Counted from the first letter of the stretch, positions 9,121-19,245 are shown. The stretch: 64,000 bases of DNA from Streptomyces avicenniae (GCF_000719135.1 NZ_JOEK01000015.1:1-64000), one strand, 5' to 3'. The notes: generated from the sequence alone by a model not told the origin. Numbers and translations: made by a program.

Positions 9121-10293
9121 GTGAGTTCCCCGGAACCAGCCGTTCGCGCAGCGCGAAACGGCCCCGCCGCCCCGTTGACCGTCGCGGTCACCGGTGCCGC
9201 CGGCGGAGTCGGCTCCCTGCTCATCGAGCGGCTGCTGGCCGCCACGGACATCAGACGGGTGCTCGCCCTCGACGAGCGCATCGGCGACGCCAAAGGCGCC
9301 GAATGGCACACCATCGACATCCGCGACCCCGCCATCGCCGACCTCCTGCGCACCTCGGGAGCCGCCCGCGGCCCCTCCCAGGGCACCACCACCCGCGAAC
9401 GCGACACCCAGTCGGCACCAGGACCCGTGGACATCGTCGTCCACCTCGCGCTCGACCTCGACCTGGAGGCCGACCCCGCCGCCCGCACCGCCTACAACGT
9501 GCGCGGCGCCCAGACCGTCCTCACCGCCGCCGCGGCGGCAGGCGTCCGGCGCGTCGTGCTCTGCACCTCCGCCATGGTCTACGGCGCGCTGCCCGACAAC
9601 GACGTACCCCTCGCCGAGGACGCCGAACTGCGCGCCACCGCCGACGCCACCTGCGTCGGCGACCTCCTGGAGATCGAACGCCTCGCGGAACGCGCCCCCC
9701 GCGCCCACCCCGGGCTCACCGTCACCGTCCTGCGCCCCGCCGTCCTCGTCGGCGGCACCGACACCGCCCTCACGCGCTACTTCGAGTCGCCACGCCTCCT
9801 CGTCGTCGCGGGCTCCAGGCCCCGCTGGCAGTTCTGCCACGTCGAGGACCTGGTCAGCGCCCTGGAGTACGCCGTCCTCGACAAGGTGGACGGCGAACTC
9901 GCCGTCGGCTGCGACGGCTGGCTCGAACAGGAGGAGGTCGAAGAACTGTCCGGCATCCGCCGCATGGAACTCCCGCCCTCCGTCGCCCTCGGCGCCGCCG
10001 CCCGCCTCCACCGCCTCGGCCTCACCCCCTCACCCGCGGGCGACCTCGCCTACACCATGCACCCCTGGGTCGTCAGCGGCAGCAAGCTGTACGAAGCCGG
10101 ATGGCGCCCCGCCTGGACCAACGAACGCGTCCTCGCCGAACTCCTCGCCGAGGTCTCAGGACGCCACACCGTCGCCGGACGCCGCCTCGGCCGCAAGGAC
10201 GCGGCCACCACCCTCGGTGCCGCAGGCGCCACCGTCGCCCTGGTCGGCACCGCCGCCCTCGTCCGCCGCGCCCGCAGAGCCCGGCGCCGCTGA
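9121..10293 (+). CDS. SDR / NAD-dependent epimerase-like protein with C-terminal membrane anchor
   Basis: A 390-aa extended SDR protein. The N-terminal VAVTGAAGGVGSLLIERLL is the NAD(P)-binding Rossmann motif, and CTSAMVYG holds the tyrosine region, but the YxxxK motif is not clear, so it may not be a standard epimerase. The last 35 residues include a hydrophobic stretch (GAAGATVALVGTAALV) and an Arg-rich end, suggesting membrane anchoring. The GTG at 9121 is chosen because GGAGAGG sits 4 nt upstream. moaE follows 20 nt later. Confidence 0.75.
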   Translation: MSSPEPAVRAARNGPAAPLTVAVTGAAGGVGSLLIERLLAATDIRRVLALDERIGDAKGAEWHTIDIRDPAIADLLRTSGAARGPSQGTTTRERDTQSAPGPVDIVVHLALDLDLEADPAARTAYNVRGAQTVLTAAAAAGVRRVVLCTSAMVYGALPDNDVPLAEDAELRATADATCVGDLLEIERLAERAPRAHPGLTVTVLRPAVLVGGTDTALTRYFESPRLLVVAGSRPRWQFCHVEDLVSALEYAVLDKVDGELAVGCDGWLEQEEVEELSGIRRMELPPSVALGAAARLHRLGLTPSPAGDLAYTMHPWVVSGSKLYEAGWRPAWTNERVLAELLAEVSGRHTVAGRRLGRKDAATTLGAAGATVALVGTAALVRRARRARRR

Positions 10294-10313
10294 CCCCGGA
10301 GGAACCCCAGCCC

Positions 10314-10775
10314 ATGACCGCCGACCCCGGCCCCATCCGCCTGCTCGCGATCCGCGACACCCCGCTCTCCGCCGACGAGGTCCTCGCCGCCGTCGGGGAC
10401 GACACGGCGGGCGGCACCGTCCTGTTCTCCGGCACCGTCCGCGACCACGACGGACCCCCCGGCGGCGCCGCCGTCACCTCACTGGCCTACTCGGCGCACC
10501 CCACCGCCGACGCCGAGCTGCGCCGGGTGGCCGAACAGGTCGCCGCCGACTTCCCCGTCACCGCCCTCGCCGCCGTCCACCGCGTCGGAGACCTGCGGGT
10601 CGGCGACACCGCCGTCCTCGTCGCCGTCGCTTCCCCCCACCGCGCCGAGGCGTTCGCCGCCTGCCGCCGCCTCATCGACGACCTCAAACGCGAGGTGCCC
10701 ATCTGGAAGCACCAGCGGTTCGCCGACGGCCGCGAGGAGTGGGTGGGGGCGGGCGCCTGCGCGACGACCGGGTGA
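10314..10775 (+). CDS. moaE: Molybdopterin synthase catalytic subunit MoaE
   Basis: A 153-aa MoaE: it transfers two sulfurs from MoaD thiocarboxylate to precursor Z (cPMP), making molybdopterin. Family marks are GTVLFSGTVRDHD near the N-terminus, HRVGDLRVGDTAVLVAVASPHR, AFAACRRLIDDLK and the active-site PIWKHQ. GGAGGA precedes ATG 10314. No moaD is adjacent. It follows the SDR gene in a likely operon. Confidence 0.92.
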   Translation: MTADPGPIRLLAIRDTPLSADEVLAAVGDDTAGGTVLFSGTVRDHDGPPGGAAVTSLAYSAHPTADAELRRVAEQVAADFPVTALAAVHRVGDLRVGDTAVLVAVASPHRAEAFAACRRLIDDLKREVPIWKHQRFADGREEWVGAGACATTG

Positions 10776-10867
10776 CGGGCGTAAGGTGCAGCCGTCCGGT
10801 TGCGTAACCTGCCCTCACACCCGAGCGTTGGGAGTACGTCGCCGATCGCCGAGGTGGGAGGTAGGTC

Positions 10868-11041
10868 ATGGCGGTTCTCGTATGGCTGCTCATTCCCGTC
10901 GCCGGGGCAGTCCTGGCCGGTCTGTGGAGCGTCTGGGCCACCCGACGCAGCACCAACGCGCGCGGAGTCCGCGACCACGCCGGAGTCCGCGGCTACGAGG
11001 CGTTCCGCGCCGCCATGGAACGGGCCCCGGCCGACGGCTGA
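10868..11041 (+). CDS. Small membrane protein (57 aa)
   Basis: A short gene with a clear GGGAGG ribosome site and ATG at 10868. The product has one N-terminal membrane helix (MAVLVWLLIPVAGAVLAGLW) followed by a basic, charged C-terminal half ending ERAPADG. I recall similar small proteins beside the PDZ-Lon protease gene in streptomycetes, so it may partner that membrane protease, but its function is unknown. The stop is 25 nt before the protease start. Confidence 0.7.
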   Translation: MAVLVWLLIPVAGAVLAGLWSVWATRRSTNARGVRDHAGVRGYEAFRAAMERAPADG

Positions 11042-11066
11042 CAGTGCCGTCACGTACTGTCAAGAC

Positions 11067-12161
11067 ATGCCACGCCGCACCGCGACGCTGCTGACGTCCA
11101 CCCTGCTGCTCATAGGGCTCCTCTGCGCCGGACTCCTGATCCACGTCCCCTACGCGGAGATGTCCCCGGGGCCCACGGTCAACACCCTGGGCCAGCACGA
11201 CGGCGAGCCGGTCCTCAACATCGACGGCCACGAGACGTACGACGCGGCGGGGCACCTCAACATGACGACGGTGCGCGTCACCGGCATCGACTACCGGATG
11301 AACCTGCTGGAGGCCGTCACCGGCTGGCTCTCCGACGACCGGTCCGTCGTCCCGTACCACACGCTCTACCCCGACGACGTCTCCGCCGACCAGGTCGAGC
11401 AGCAGAACGCCGAGGAGTTCACCGCCTCCCAGGAGAGCGCCAAGGTCGCCGCCCTGGAGGAACTCGGCTACGAGATACCCGCCCAGACCATCGTCGGCGC
11501 CGTCGTCAAGGACAGCCCCTCCGACGGCACGCTCCACGCGGGGGACGCCATCCTCGCCGTGGACGGCACCCCCGTCTCCGAGCCGGGAGAGGTCGCCGAA
11601 CTGGTCACCAGGCACGAGGCGGGCGAACCCGTCGTCTTCACCGTCGTCCCCGCCGACAAGGCCGAGGAGGCCCAGCAGGCCGGGGAACGCGTCTCACCCG
11701 CCGACGCCGAGGACATCGAGATCACCACCGAGGCCGCCCCCGACGACGGCCGCGCCCTCGTCGGCATCCAGGCCGGGACCACCCACATCTTCCCGTTCGA
11801 GATCGACATCGAGCTGGCCGACGTCGGCGGCCCGAGCGCCGGGCTCATGTTCGCCCTCGGCCTCATCGACCGGCTCAGCCCCGGCGACCTCACCGGCGGC
11901 GAGTTCGTCGCCGGAACCGGCACCATCGACGACGAGGGCGCCGTCGGCCCCATCGGCGGCGTCTCCATGAAGGTCATCGCCGCCCGCGACGCCGGAGCCA
12001 CCTACTTCCTCACCCCGGCAGACAACTGCGCCACCGCCGCGGCCAACCGCCCCGACGGCCTCACCCTCGTCGAGGTCACCACCCTCGACGACGCCCTCGA
12101 CGCCCTCACCGACATCCGCGAAGGACACACCGACGACCTCACCCGCTGCACACGCGACTGA
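11067..12161 (+). CDS. Membrane-anchored PDZ and Lon-type (S16) protease, YlbL-like
   Basis: A 364-aa protein with one N-terminal membrane helix (LLTSTLLLIGLLCAGLLI), the family block VPYAEMSPGPTVNTLG, a PDZ domain around residues 145-195 (GDAILAVDGTPVSEPGEV) and a C-terminal Lon protease domain. The Ser-Lys dyad is visible as GGPSAGLMF and SMKVIAARDAG. YlbL/SdrC-type proteases act on exported or membrane proteins. No ribosome site is present; TACTGT lies 6 nt before the ATG, so a leaderless transcript is likely. Confidence 0.9.
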   Translation: MPRRTATLLTSTLLLIGLLCAGLLIHVPYAEMSPGPTVNTLGQHDGEPVLNIDGHETYDAAGHLNMTTVRVTGIDYRMNLLEAVTGWLSDDRSVVPYHTLYPDDVSADQVEQQNAEEFTASQESAKVAALEELGYEIPAQTIVGAVVKDSPSDGTLHAGDAILAVDGTPVSEPGEVAELVTRHEAGEPVVFTVVPADKAEEAQQAGERVSPADAEDIEITTEAAPDDGRALVGIQAGTTHIFPFEIDIELADVGGPSAGLMFALGLIDRLSPGDLTGGEFVAGTGTIDDEGAVGPIGGVSMKVIAARDAGATYFLTPADNCATAAANRPDGLTLVEVTTLDDALDALTDIREGHTDDLTRCTRD

Positions 12162-12193
12162 GGCCGCCGGAGACGCGCCCTACCCCACCACCC

Positions 12194-12760
12194 TCACTCC
12201 TCGAACGTCGCGGACAGCGCCTCGGCCAGACCGGGCACCAGCCCCTCGCCGGTCAGCACCTCCGTCGCCGTGTCCTTCTCCCGCAACCGCAGCGCCGACT
12301 CACGCCGCCCGTCCCGCAGCACCGCCACCGTCATCCGCACCTCCTGCCGCTCCGGATGCCGGGCCACCCAGTCCGCCAGCTCCGCCGCCGCCAGCCCCTC
12401 AGGGATGGCAGCCTCGGCCGACGGCGGCAGCATCAGCCGCTCGATCGTCAGCGCGCAGCCGGTCACCGCGTCGGGCCAGGCGATCGTCGCCAGGAACTCG
12501 TCCAGCGGCAGACCGTCGGGCAGCTCGTCCTGCTCCACCGGCGTCAGATCACCCACCGCGTCCGTCTCGCCCACGTCGAGCCGCTCGGCGAGGCCCGGCT
12601 CCTCCTCCCGCAGCCTGGCCGTGTCCACCAGCGCGAACAGCAGGGCGGGCCGGTCCCAGCCCAGTCCGGCGGCATACGCGTCGATTTCGAGAACAGCCCT
12701 GGTCAGCGGGCTTGAGGCAGGGGGCGGCGTGGCGGTTCCGTCAGGGGATGTGTTGTCCAT
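12194..12760 (-). CDS. PPA1309-family conserved protein
   Basis: A roughly 188-aa actinobacterial conserved protein that I recognise as the PPA1309 family (NPLTRAV-like start, GWDRPALLFALVDTARL, TIAWPDAVTGCALTIERLMLP). Function is unknown; no signal or membrane segment is seen. The start is uncertain: ATG 12760, ATG 12766 and GTG 12781 are all in frame and none has a good ribosome site. ATG 12760 has CACGAT 6 nt upstream, fitting the leaderless pattern. It is divergent from the UPF0182 gene. Confidence 0.75.
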   Translation of the reverse strand: MDNTSPDGTATPPPASSPLTRAVLEIDAYAAGLGWDRPALLFALVDTARLREEEPGLAERLDVGETDAVGDLTPVEQDELPDGLPLDEFLATIAWPDAVTGCALTIERLMLPPSAEAAIPEGLAAAELADWVARHPERQEVRMTVAVLRDGRRESALRLREKDTATEVLTGEGLVPGLAEALSATFEE

Positions 12761-12884
12761 GGGCATATCGTGCCGTCTCACACCCCGGGAACGGGAACCG
12801 AGTAAAGCTTGAGTAAGTTAGTCGAGTGGGCCGTCTCCACGGCCGGCCCGGCTTCAACCACTGCGAATCTTTGAGGTGCGCACC

Positions 12885-15800
12885 TTGGCTTTCCAGATGC
12901 CGGACCGGGGGTCGGGTCGCGGCTCCAACGGTCCCAACGGGCCCAGAGGCCCCGGCGGTCCAGGCGGCCCTGGCGGTCCCCGGTTCAGCGTCGGGCGACC
13001 GTCCAGGGGCGCGAAAACCCTGCTGATCACGGCGGCGATCCTCGCCGGACTCGCCATCGGCTTCGCCATGTTCGCACAGTTCTGGACGGACTGGCTCTGG
13101 TACCGGTCGGTGGACTACACCAGCGTCTTCCGCACGGAACTGCTCACCCGCGTCGTCATGTTCACCGTCTTCGGCGTGATCATGGCGCTCGCCGTCGGGT
13201 TCAACATCTGGCTCGCGCACCGGCTGCGCCCGCCGCTGAGCGCGATGTCGATGGAACAGCAGAACCTCGACCGCTACCGCATGAGCATCGCGCCGTACAA
13301 GCGGTGGGTCGTCATCGGCGCCGCCCTCGTCATCGGCCTGATCGCGGGCGGCTCGGCCTCCGGACAGTGGCGCACCTGGCTCCAGTGGGTGAACGGCACC
13401 TCGTTCGGCGTGGAGGACCCGCAGTTCCACCGTGACGTGTCGTTCTACGCGTTCGACTACCCGTTCTACCGGTTCCTGATCGGCTTCGGCTTCGCGGTCG
13501 TCGTGCTCTCCACGATCGCCGCCGCGCTGACCCACTACCTGTACGGCGGCGTGCGGCTCACCACCCCGGGCAGCCGCATCACCCCCGCCGCGACCAAGCA
13601 CCTGTCGGTGCTCGTCGGCCTGTTCGTCGCGCTCAAGTCGGTCGCCTACTGGTTCGACCGCTACGGCCTCGCGCTGAAGGGCGGCGACTTCCGCAACGCG
13701 GACGGCTGGACCGGCCTGCGGTACGTGGACGCCAACGCCTACCTGCCCGCCAAGACGATCCTGACGATCATCGCGGCGATCTGCGCGGTGCTCTTCTTCG
13801 CCGCCCTGTGGCGGCGCGGCTGGCAGCTGCCCGTCATCGGCCTCGGCCTCATGGTGCTCTCCGCCGTCCTCATCGGCGGCGTGTACCCGGCGCTCGTGCA
13901 GCAGTTCCAGGTGCGGCCGAACGAGCAGGCCAAGGAGACGCCCTACATCCAGAAGCACATGGACGCCACGATGTCGGCCTACGACATCGCGGACGCCGAG
14001 GTGCGGGACTACACGGGCGTCAGCGACGCGGAACCCGACACCCTGCGCGACGCGGTGGGCGACACCGTCAGCATCCGGCAACTGGACCCGAGCGTCGTCT
14101 CGCCCGCGTTCCAGCAGATCCAGCAGGTCCGCGGCTACTACAAGTTCCCCGACACCCTGGACGTGGACCGCTACACGATCGACGGCTCCGAGCAGGACAC
14201 CGTCATCGGTCTGCGCGAGATGGACGTCAACGCCATCCCCGACCGCAACTGGATCAACGACCACTTCCGCTACACCCACGGCTTCGGCGTCGTCGCCGCG
14301 AGCGGCACCTCGGTGCAGGACAACGGACAGCCGGACTTCACCGAGTTCGACCTGCCGTCGGAAGGCGAACTCGGCGAGTACCAGCAGCGCGTCTACTTCG
14401 GCGAGTACACCACCCAGTACTCGATCGTCGGCGGCCCGCAGCGCGAGATCGACTACGCGGGCGAGGACGGCGAGGTCGAGTACAGCTACACGGGCGACGC
14501 CGGTGTCAACCTCGACAACTACGTGAACCGCGCCGCGTACGCCCTCACCATGGGCGAGCCGCAGATCCTCTACTCCGGGGCCATCGGCGAGGGCTCACGC
14601 ATCCTCTACAACCGCACGCCCAAGGAACGCGTCGAGGCCGTCGCCCCCTGGCTGACCATCGACGGCGACCCCTACCCGGCGGTCGTGGACGGCCAGATCC
14701 AGTGGATCGTGGACGCCTACACGACGACCAACGGCTACCCGTACGCGTCGCGCACCACGCTCGGCGACGTCACGGAGACCTCGCTCACGGAGACCCAGGG
14801 CGACGTCATCGCCCAGGAGAACCAGGTCAACTACATCCGCAACTCGGTCAAGGCCACCGTGGACGCCTACTCGGGCGACGTGGTCCTCTACCAGTGGGAC
14901 GAGCAGGACCCCGTCCTGAAGACCTGGATGAAGGCGTTCCCCGACACGGTCGAGCCGCGCGACGAGATCAGCGACGAACTGCTCGACCACCTGCGCTACC
15001 CGCAGGACCTGTTCAAGGTGCAGCGCGACCTGCTCCAGCGCTACCACGTGGACGACGCCGACCAGTTCTACAGCGGCTCGGAGCGCTGGGAGGTGCCCGA
15101 CGACCCGACGCACCAGGGCCAGTCGGTCCCGCCCTACTACCTGAGCATGCGGATGCCGGGCCAGGACCAGCGGGTGTTCTCGCTGACGACGACGTTCACC
15201 CCGCTCAACCGCGACACACTCGCCGCCTACATGGCGGTCGAGGCCGACGCGAGATCCGACGACTACGGCACCATGCGCCTCCTCACCCTGCCGTCGAACA
15301 CGACGGTCTGGGGTCCACAGCAGGTGCAGAGCCGGTTCAACTCCGATCCGGACATCGCGACCGAGATCAACCTGCTCCAACGGGGTGATTCCGAGGTCGA
15401 GTACGGCAACCTGCTGACCGTGCCCCTGGAGGGCGGACTGCTCTACGTCGAGCCGGTCTACGTGCGTGGCGCCAGCACCAACTACCCACTGCTACGCAAG
15501 GTCTTGGTCACCTACGGTGAGGAGACCGCCTTCGAGGACAGCCTCTCGGAGGCCCTGGACGTGGTCTTCGGGGTCACTGAATCGGGTGAGGAACCACCGC
15601 CTGAGGAACCGGGCGGCGGCGAGGAGCCACCGGCCGGTGACGGCGAACTCCAGGACGCCGTCCAGGAGGCCCAGGAGGCCCTGGAGGACGCCCAGCAGTC
15701 CTGGGACGAGGCGCAGGAACGCCTCGCCGACGCCCTCGACCGGCTCGCCGAGATCCAGGGCGGCGACACCGGTGGCGACACCGGCGGCGGCGCGGACACC

Positions 15801-15941
15801 GGGGACACCGGCGGTGACGGCGCCCAGGACGGCGGTGGCGACACCGGCGACACGGGCGGTGACGGCGGCGGCGGAGACGGCGCCCAGGACGCCGGCGCGG
15901 ACACCGGCGGCCAGGACGACGGCGGAGGCGGCAGCGCCTGA
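12885..15941 (+). CDS. UPF0182 (COG1615) large membrane protein
   Basis: A protein of about 1018 aa, the actinobacterial UPF0182 family of unknown function. About seven membrane helices occupy residues 45-340; then comes a large extracytoplasmic domain with conserved blocks such as [30 protein letters not shown] and [12 protein letters not shown]. The last 100 residues are an acidic coiled coil ([18 protein letters not shown]) and a Gly/Asp/Thr repeat tail. TTG 12885 is chosen because GAGGTG ends 6 nt before it; GTG 12876 and ATG 12897 are in frame but poorly placed. A strong hairpin terminator follows. Confidence 0.9.
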   Translation: MAFQMPDRGSGRGSNGPNGPRGPGGPGGPGGPRFSVGRPSRGAKTLLITAAILAGLAIGFAMFAQFWTDWLWYRSVDYTSVFRTELLTRVVMFTVFGVIMALAVGFNIWLAHRLRPPLSAMSMEQQNLDRYRMSIAPYKRWVVIGAALVIGLIAGGSASGQWRTWLQWVNGTSFGVEDPQFHRDVSFYAFDYPFYRFLIGFGFAVVVLSTIAAALTHYLYGGVRLTTPGSRITPAATKHLSVLVGLFVALKSVAYWFDRYGLALKGGDFRNADGWTGLRYVDANAYLPAKTILTIIAAICAVLFFAALWRRGWQLPVIGLGLMVLSAVLIGGVYPALVQQFQVRPNEQAKETPYIQKHMDATMSAYDIADAEVRDYTGVSDAEPDTLRDAVGDTVSIRQLDPSVVSPAFQQIQQVRGYYKFPDTLDVDRYTIDGSEQDTVIGLREMDVNAIPDRNWINDHFRYTHGFGVVAASGTSVQDNGQPDFTEFDLPSEGELGEYQQRVYFGEYTTQYSIVGGPQREIDYAGEDGEVEYSYTGDAGVNLDNYVNRAAYALTMGEPQILYSGAIGEGSRILYNRTPKERVEAVAPWLTIDGDPYPAVVDGQIQWIVDAYTTTNGYPYASRTTLGDVTETSLTETQGDVIAQENQVNYIRNSVKATVDAYSGDVVLYQWDEQDPVLKTWMKAFPDTVEPRDEISDELLDHLRYPQDLFKVQRDLLQRYHVDDADQFYSGSERWEVPDDPTHQGQSVPPYYLSMRMPGQDQRVFSLTTTFTPLNRDTLAAYMAVEADARSDDYGTMRLLTLPSNTTVWGPQQVQSRFNSDPDIATEINLLQRGDSEVEYGNLLTVPLEGGLLYVEPVYVRGASTNYPLLRKVLVTYGEETAFEDSLSEALDVVFGVTESGEEPPPEEPGGGEEPPAGDGELQDAVQEAQEALEDAQQSWDEAQERLADALDRLAEIQGGDTGGDTGGGADTGDTGGDGAQDGGGDTGDTGGDGGGGDGAQDAGADTGGQDDGGGGSA

Positions 15942-15955
15942 TCCCTGACGCACGA

Positions 15956-15993
15956 GACGAAGGACCCGGAGCCACGGCTCCGGGTCCTTCGTC
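15956..15993 (+). terminator. Hairpin terminator after the UPF0182 gene
   Basis: A perfect 18-bp inverted repeat (GACGAAGGACCCGGAGCC and its complement) with a 2-nt centre, 15 nt after the stop. No U-tract follows, as is usual for actinomycete terminators. Confidence 0.85.
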
Positions 15994-16219
15994 ATGTCAC
16001 CTGCATGGAGACGTCAACTTTGGGCATCTGTTCGGCGGTTGTCCCACCTCCGGGCTGACCTGCGTTGTCAGTGGCGGGCGGCATACTGCGTGACGACTCC
16101 GGGAAACCCCTGCCCGAAACGGCGTTTGGGTGTTTCCATATCGGGAAGTCGATAAACCGCTCAAGTGACTTCACTGGCTGCGGTATACCAGGTGTACGCA
16201 GGTTTCAGGTGGTGCGACT
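15994..16219. other. Intergenic region before the Sel1-repeat gene
   Basis: About 226 nt without a credible gene. It is less G+C-rich than its surroundings (16130-16195) and holds a -10-like TATACC at 16184-16189 about 30 nt before the Sel1-repeat start, so it is probably that gene's promoter. No clear -35 was found. Confidence 0.5.
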
Positions 16220-17857
16220 ATGGACCTTATGGGGGACAAGGCGAGGTTCGAGAGCAGCCGCACGGCCGCGCTCGAAGGCGCACGGTTGTTGCGCCTGGGG
16301 GATCTCGATCAGGCGGAGGCGCCGCTGCGCGCCGCCGCGGTGGACGGCGAGCGGTCCGCCGCCAACAATCTGGGGGTACTGCTGCACGGTTCAGGCCGCG
16401 CCGACGAGGCGGCCGAGTGGTGGCGTATCGCCGCCGTCGCGGGCTCGGCGCCCGCCGCCTACGCGCTCGGCCGTCACCACCGCGAGCGCGGTGACGAGGC
16501 CGCGGCCGAGTACTGGCTGCGGCAGGCGGCCGAGTCCGGCCACGCCTCCGGCGCCTACGCCCTGGCCGACCTGCTCGACCACCGCGGCGCCGCCGACGCC
16601 CGCGACTGGTTCCGCGCGGCGGCCGAACACGGCCACCGCGAGGCGGCCTACCGCTACGCGACGCTCGTCGCACGCCGTGACGGCGCCGCGGCCGAGCCGT
16701 GGTTCCGGCAGGCGGCGGCGCGCGGTCACCGCCGTGCGGCACTGCGCCTCGGCGGCGTCCTGGAGGAGCGCGGCGAGGGCACCGAGGCCGGGCGCTGGTA
16801 CCTGGAGGCCGCCGAGGCGGGCGAGGTCCGCGCGGCGAGCGCCCTGGGCTTCCTGCTGCGCGACGCGGGCGACGAGGTCTCGGCCGAACGCTGGTGGTGG
16901 CGCGCCGCCCGCGACGGCGACGGCCCCGCGGCCAACGCGCTGGGCGCCCTGCACGCCGAGCGCGGCGAGCGCCAGGAGGCGCACCGCTGGTACCGCGCGG
17001 CGCTGGACGCGGGCGACATGAACGGCGCCTTCAACCTGGCGCTGCTCTGCGCCGACCAGGGCCGGACGGCCCAGGCCGAGCAGTGGTACCGGCGCGCGGC
17101 CTACGCCGGTCACCGCGAGGCGGCCAACGCGCTGGCCGTCCTCCTGCTCCAGCGCGGCGACGCGGACGGCGCCGAGCCCTGGTTCTCCAAGGCGGCCGAG
17201 GCCGGGAGCGTGGACGCCGCGTTCAACCTGGGCATCCTGCACGCCGGCCGGGGCGAGACGGAGCGCGCCAGGCACTGGTACGAGCAGGCCGCCACCGCCG
17301 GGCACGCCGAGGCCGCCCTCCAGGTCGCCGTCGAGCTGCTGCGCGCCGGTGACGGGACGGACGGCGGCGACCGCGCCGAGACGTATCTGCGGCAGGCCGC
17401 CGAGGGCGACAGCGTCGAGGGGGCCTTCCGGCTCGCCGTGCTGCTGGAGCGGCGCGGCGAGCCCGAGTCGGGGCGCTGGTACGAGCGGGCGGCCGAGCAG
17501 GGCCACCGGCGCGCGCAGGTCAAGCAGGGCATGCGCGCGGCGGCGCGCGACGACATCGTCGAGGCGGCCCGCTGGTACCGCTCGGCCGCCGAGGCGGGCA
17601 GCAGGAACGGCGCGTTCAACCTCGGGCTGCTGCTGGCCCGTGAGGGCAGCGAGCCTGAGGCGGCCCTGTGGTGGCGCCGCGCGGCGGAGGCGGGGCACGG
17701 CAGGGCCGCGCTGCGCCTGGCGCTGCTGGCCTCGCACCGGGGCGACCTGGCCGAGGGCGGCACCTGGTGCACGCGCGCCATGGAGCTGGGGCCCGCCGAG
17801 GTGTCCGAGCGCGCCGCCCGGCTGCGTGACGCCCTGCGTCAGGAGCTGACGGCCTGA
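16220..17857 (+). CDS. Sel1/TPR-repeat protein
   Basis: A 545-aa alpha-solenoid protein built almost wholly of about 14 Sel1-like repeats of 33-37 residues, each close to AAxxLGxLLxxRGxxxEAxxWYRxAAEAGH. Sel1 proteins are scaffolds in signalling or envelope processes; no enzymatic domain, signal peptide or membrane helix is present. AGGTGG lies 7 nt before ATG 16220. The repeats make the gene internally similar, so slippage or assembly error would show here first. It ends in a hairpin shared with the convergent gene. Confidence 0.88.
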   Translation: MDLMGDKARFESSRTAALEGARLLRLGDLDQAEAPLRAAAVDGERSAANNLGVLLHGSGRADEAAEWWRIAAVAGSAPAAYALGRHHRERGDEAAAEYWLRQAAESGHASGAYALADLLDHRGAADARDWFRAAAEHGHREAAYRYATLVARRDGAAAEPWFRQAAARGHRRAALRLGGVLEERGEGTEAGRWYLEAAEAGEVRAASALGFLLRDAGDEVSAERWWWRAARDGDGPAANALGALHAERGERQEAHRWYRAALDAGDMNGAFNLALLCADQGRTAQAEQWYRRAAYAGHREAANALAVLLLQRGDADGAEPWFSKAAEAGSVDAAFNLGILHAGRGETERARHWYEQAATAGHAEAALQVAVELLRAGDGTDGGDRAETYLRQAAEGDSVEGAFRLAVLLERRGEPESGRWYERAAEQGHRRAQVKQGMRAAARDDIVEAARWYRSAAEAGSRNGAFNLGLLLAREGSEPEAALWWRRAAEAGHGRAALRLALLASHRGDLAEGGTWCTRAMELGPAEVSERAARLRDALRQELTA

Positions 17858-17893
17858 GCGGACGGCCGTGCGCCGCGCACGGCCGTCCGCTCA
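17855..17893. terminator. Bidirectional terminator containing both stop codons
   Basis: A perfect 18-bp stem with a 3-nt loop. The left arm begins at the TGA of the Sel1-repeat gene and the right arm ends at the stop of the convergent metal-binding gene, so one hairpin serves both transcripts. Confidence 0.85.
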
Positions 17894-18499
17894 CGCGCCG
17901 GGCGTCCAGCGCGGGTCCCGGCCGAGGTAGCGCAGCAGCGCGGCCACGGCGTCCTCGCCGCGCTCCGGCGGCAGGGCGGGTGCGTAGGCGCCGTACCCCC
18001 GCAGCGGTTCGATGAACGCACCGGCCGCCCCGAGCAGCGGCGCGGCCGTCTCGGACGTCAGCGGGCCCGGTCGCCCGGTGGCGACGGCGATGTCCCACGC
18101 GTGGACGGCCGCGTCCAGCGCGCACGCCACGGCCGCGACGTGACGGGGGAACGCGTGCGGCGGGATCGGGCTCGGCACCTGCTCCGCGTCGTCCGGCACC
18201 CCGGCCCACGCGGCGGCTGCCGCGTCGAGCGCGGGCTCCAGCAGGGCGGCGGGCTCGCCGCCGAGGCGACCCGAGGGGGAGAACGGGTCGTCCGCGGGGC
18301 CAGGGCCGCCCGTGAGAGCGGCGGCGAAGGCGAGCTGGTCGCCCGCCGCGTGCTGGAGCACCTGCGTGACGGTCCATCCGGCGCAGGGGGTGGGGAGGTC
18401 CCAGCCGTCGGCCGGTACCCCGGCGACCGCGTCGCGCAGGGCGGTGTGGGCGGCGGTGACGAGGGCGGTCAGGTCGGTGCGGGCGGCGGTCTCGGCCAT
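17891..18499 (-). CDS. TIGR03086-family metal-binding protein (DinB/MDMPI fold)
   Basis: A 202-aa protein of the mycothiol-dependent maleylpyruvate isomerase-like, TIGR03086 group. The N-terminal helix ends WDLPTPCAGWTVTQVLQHAAGDQLAF, with the metal-ligand His in QHAAGD, and further His residues occur in the AAVHAWDIAVATGRP block. Its reaction is unknown; relatives are thiol- or metal-dependent. ATG 18499 is chosen for GGAAGAG upstream and for the MAETAARTD start. It is divergent from a TetR gene across a palindromic operator, so it is a likely target. Confidence 0.82.
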   Translation of the reverse strand: MAETAARTDLTALVTAAHTALRDAVAGVPADGWDLPTPCAGWTVTQVLQHAAGDQLAFAAALTGGPGPADDPFSPSGRLGGEPAALLEPALDAAAAAWAGVPDDAEQVPSPIPPHAFPRHVAAVACALDAAVHAWDIAVATGRPGPLTSETAAPLLGAAGAFIEPLRGYGAYAPALPPERGEDAVAALLRYLGRDPRWTPGA

Positions 18500-18527
18500 G
18501 TGGCGCTCTCTTCCCCGGGCATGTAGC

Positions 18528-18594
18528 GGAACGGATTGTTCTGTTCTGATGAACAGCTTAACAGAACAGACCATTCCGTTCCAGTGGGTAGGGT
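18528..18594 (+). promoter_or_regulatory. TetR operator plus leaderless promoter
   Basis: Nested dyads lie between the divergent genes: outer arms GGAACGGA/TCCGTTCC (18528-18582), middle arms TGTTCTGTT/AACAGAACA, and an inner perfect dyad CTGTTC-TGAT-GAACAG (18541-18556). TAGGGT at 18589-18594 ends 6 nt before the ATG of the TetR gene, placing its -35 region inside the dyads. This predicts autoregulation and control of the divergent TIGR03086-like gene. Confidence 0.65.
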
Positions 18595-18600
18595 GGACCC

Positions 18601-19245
18601 ATGTCCCGACAGCCAGCCGCGCCCCTCTCCGGCCGCCGCGCCCAGGCGGCCCGCAACGACATCGCGATCCTCGCCGCCGCCCGTGACGTCCTCCTCGCCG
18701 ACCCGGACGCCCCCGTCGCCGCCGTCGCCGCCGCGGCGGGGGTCGGCATCAGCGCCCTCTACCGCCGCCACGGCAACAAGGAGGGCCTGCTGCGCCACCT
18801 GTGCCACGACGGCCTGCGCCGCTACGTCACCGAGGCCGAGACCGCCCTCGCCGACCCCGACGGCTGGCGCGGCCTGACCGGCTTCCTGGCCCGCGTCGTC
18901 GAGGCCGACGTCCACTCCCTCACGGTCCGCTTCGCGGGCACCTTCGCCCCCACCCCCGAGATGCGGCAGGACGCCGAACGCGCCGCCGCCCTCGCCGCCG
19001 AACTCGTCGCACGGGCCCACGCGTCCGGGCGGCTGCGCCCCGACGCCGGGACGTCCGACCTCGCGCTCCTGCTGGAGAGCTGCGCCGCCGTCCGCGTGCC
19101 CGACCCCGCGCGCACCGCGCAACTGCGCAGCCGCTGCCTCGCCCTGCTCACCGCCGGTCTGGCGAGCCGCGAGCCCGCCACGCTGCCCGGGCCGCCCCCG
19201 GCGCCCGACGAGTTCATCCGCCGCTGGCGCGCCCCCGACGCCTGA
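18601..19245 (+). CDS. TetR-family transcriptional regulator
   Basis: A 214-aa TetR repressor. The helix-turn-helix is at about residues 30-65 (ILAAARDVLLADPDAPVAAVAAAAGVGISALYRRHGNKEGLLRHL in pieces); the rest is a helical ligand domain of unknown specificity. The ATG is leaderless-type. The neighbouring nested dyads are the natural operator. Confidence 0.88.
   Translation: MSRQPAAPLSGRRAQAARNDIAILAAARDVLLADPDAPVAAVAAAAGVGISALYRRHGNKEGLLRHLCHDGLRRYVTEAETALADPDGWRGLTGFLARVVEADVHSLTVRFAGTFAPTPEMRQDAERAAALAAELVARAHASGRLRPDAGTSDLALLLESCAAVRVPDPARTAQLRSRCLALLTAGLASREPATLPGPPPAPDEFIRRWRAPDA

Noticed and set aside
12741..14279. 512-codon minus-strand frame across the UPF0182 gene
   Set aside because: Val/Arg/Asp-rich shadow of GC-biased codons; the UPF0182 protein has clear membrane helices and family blocks.
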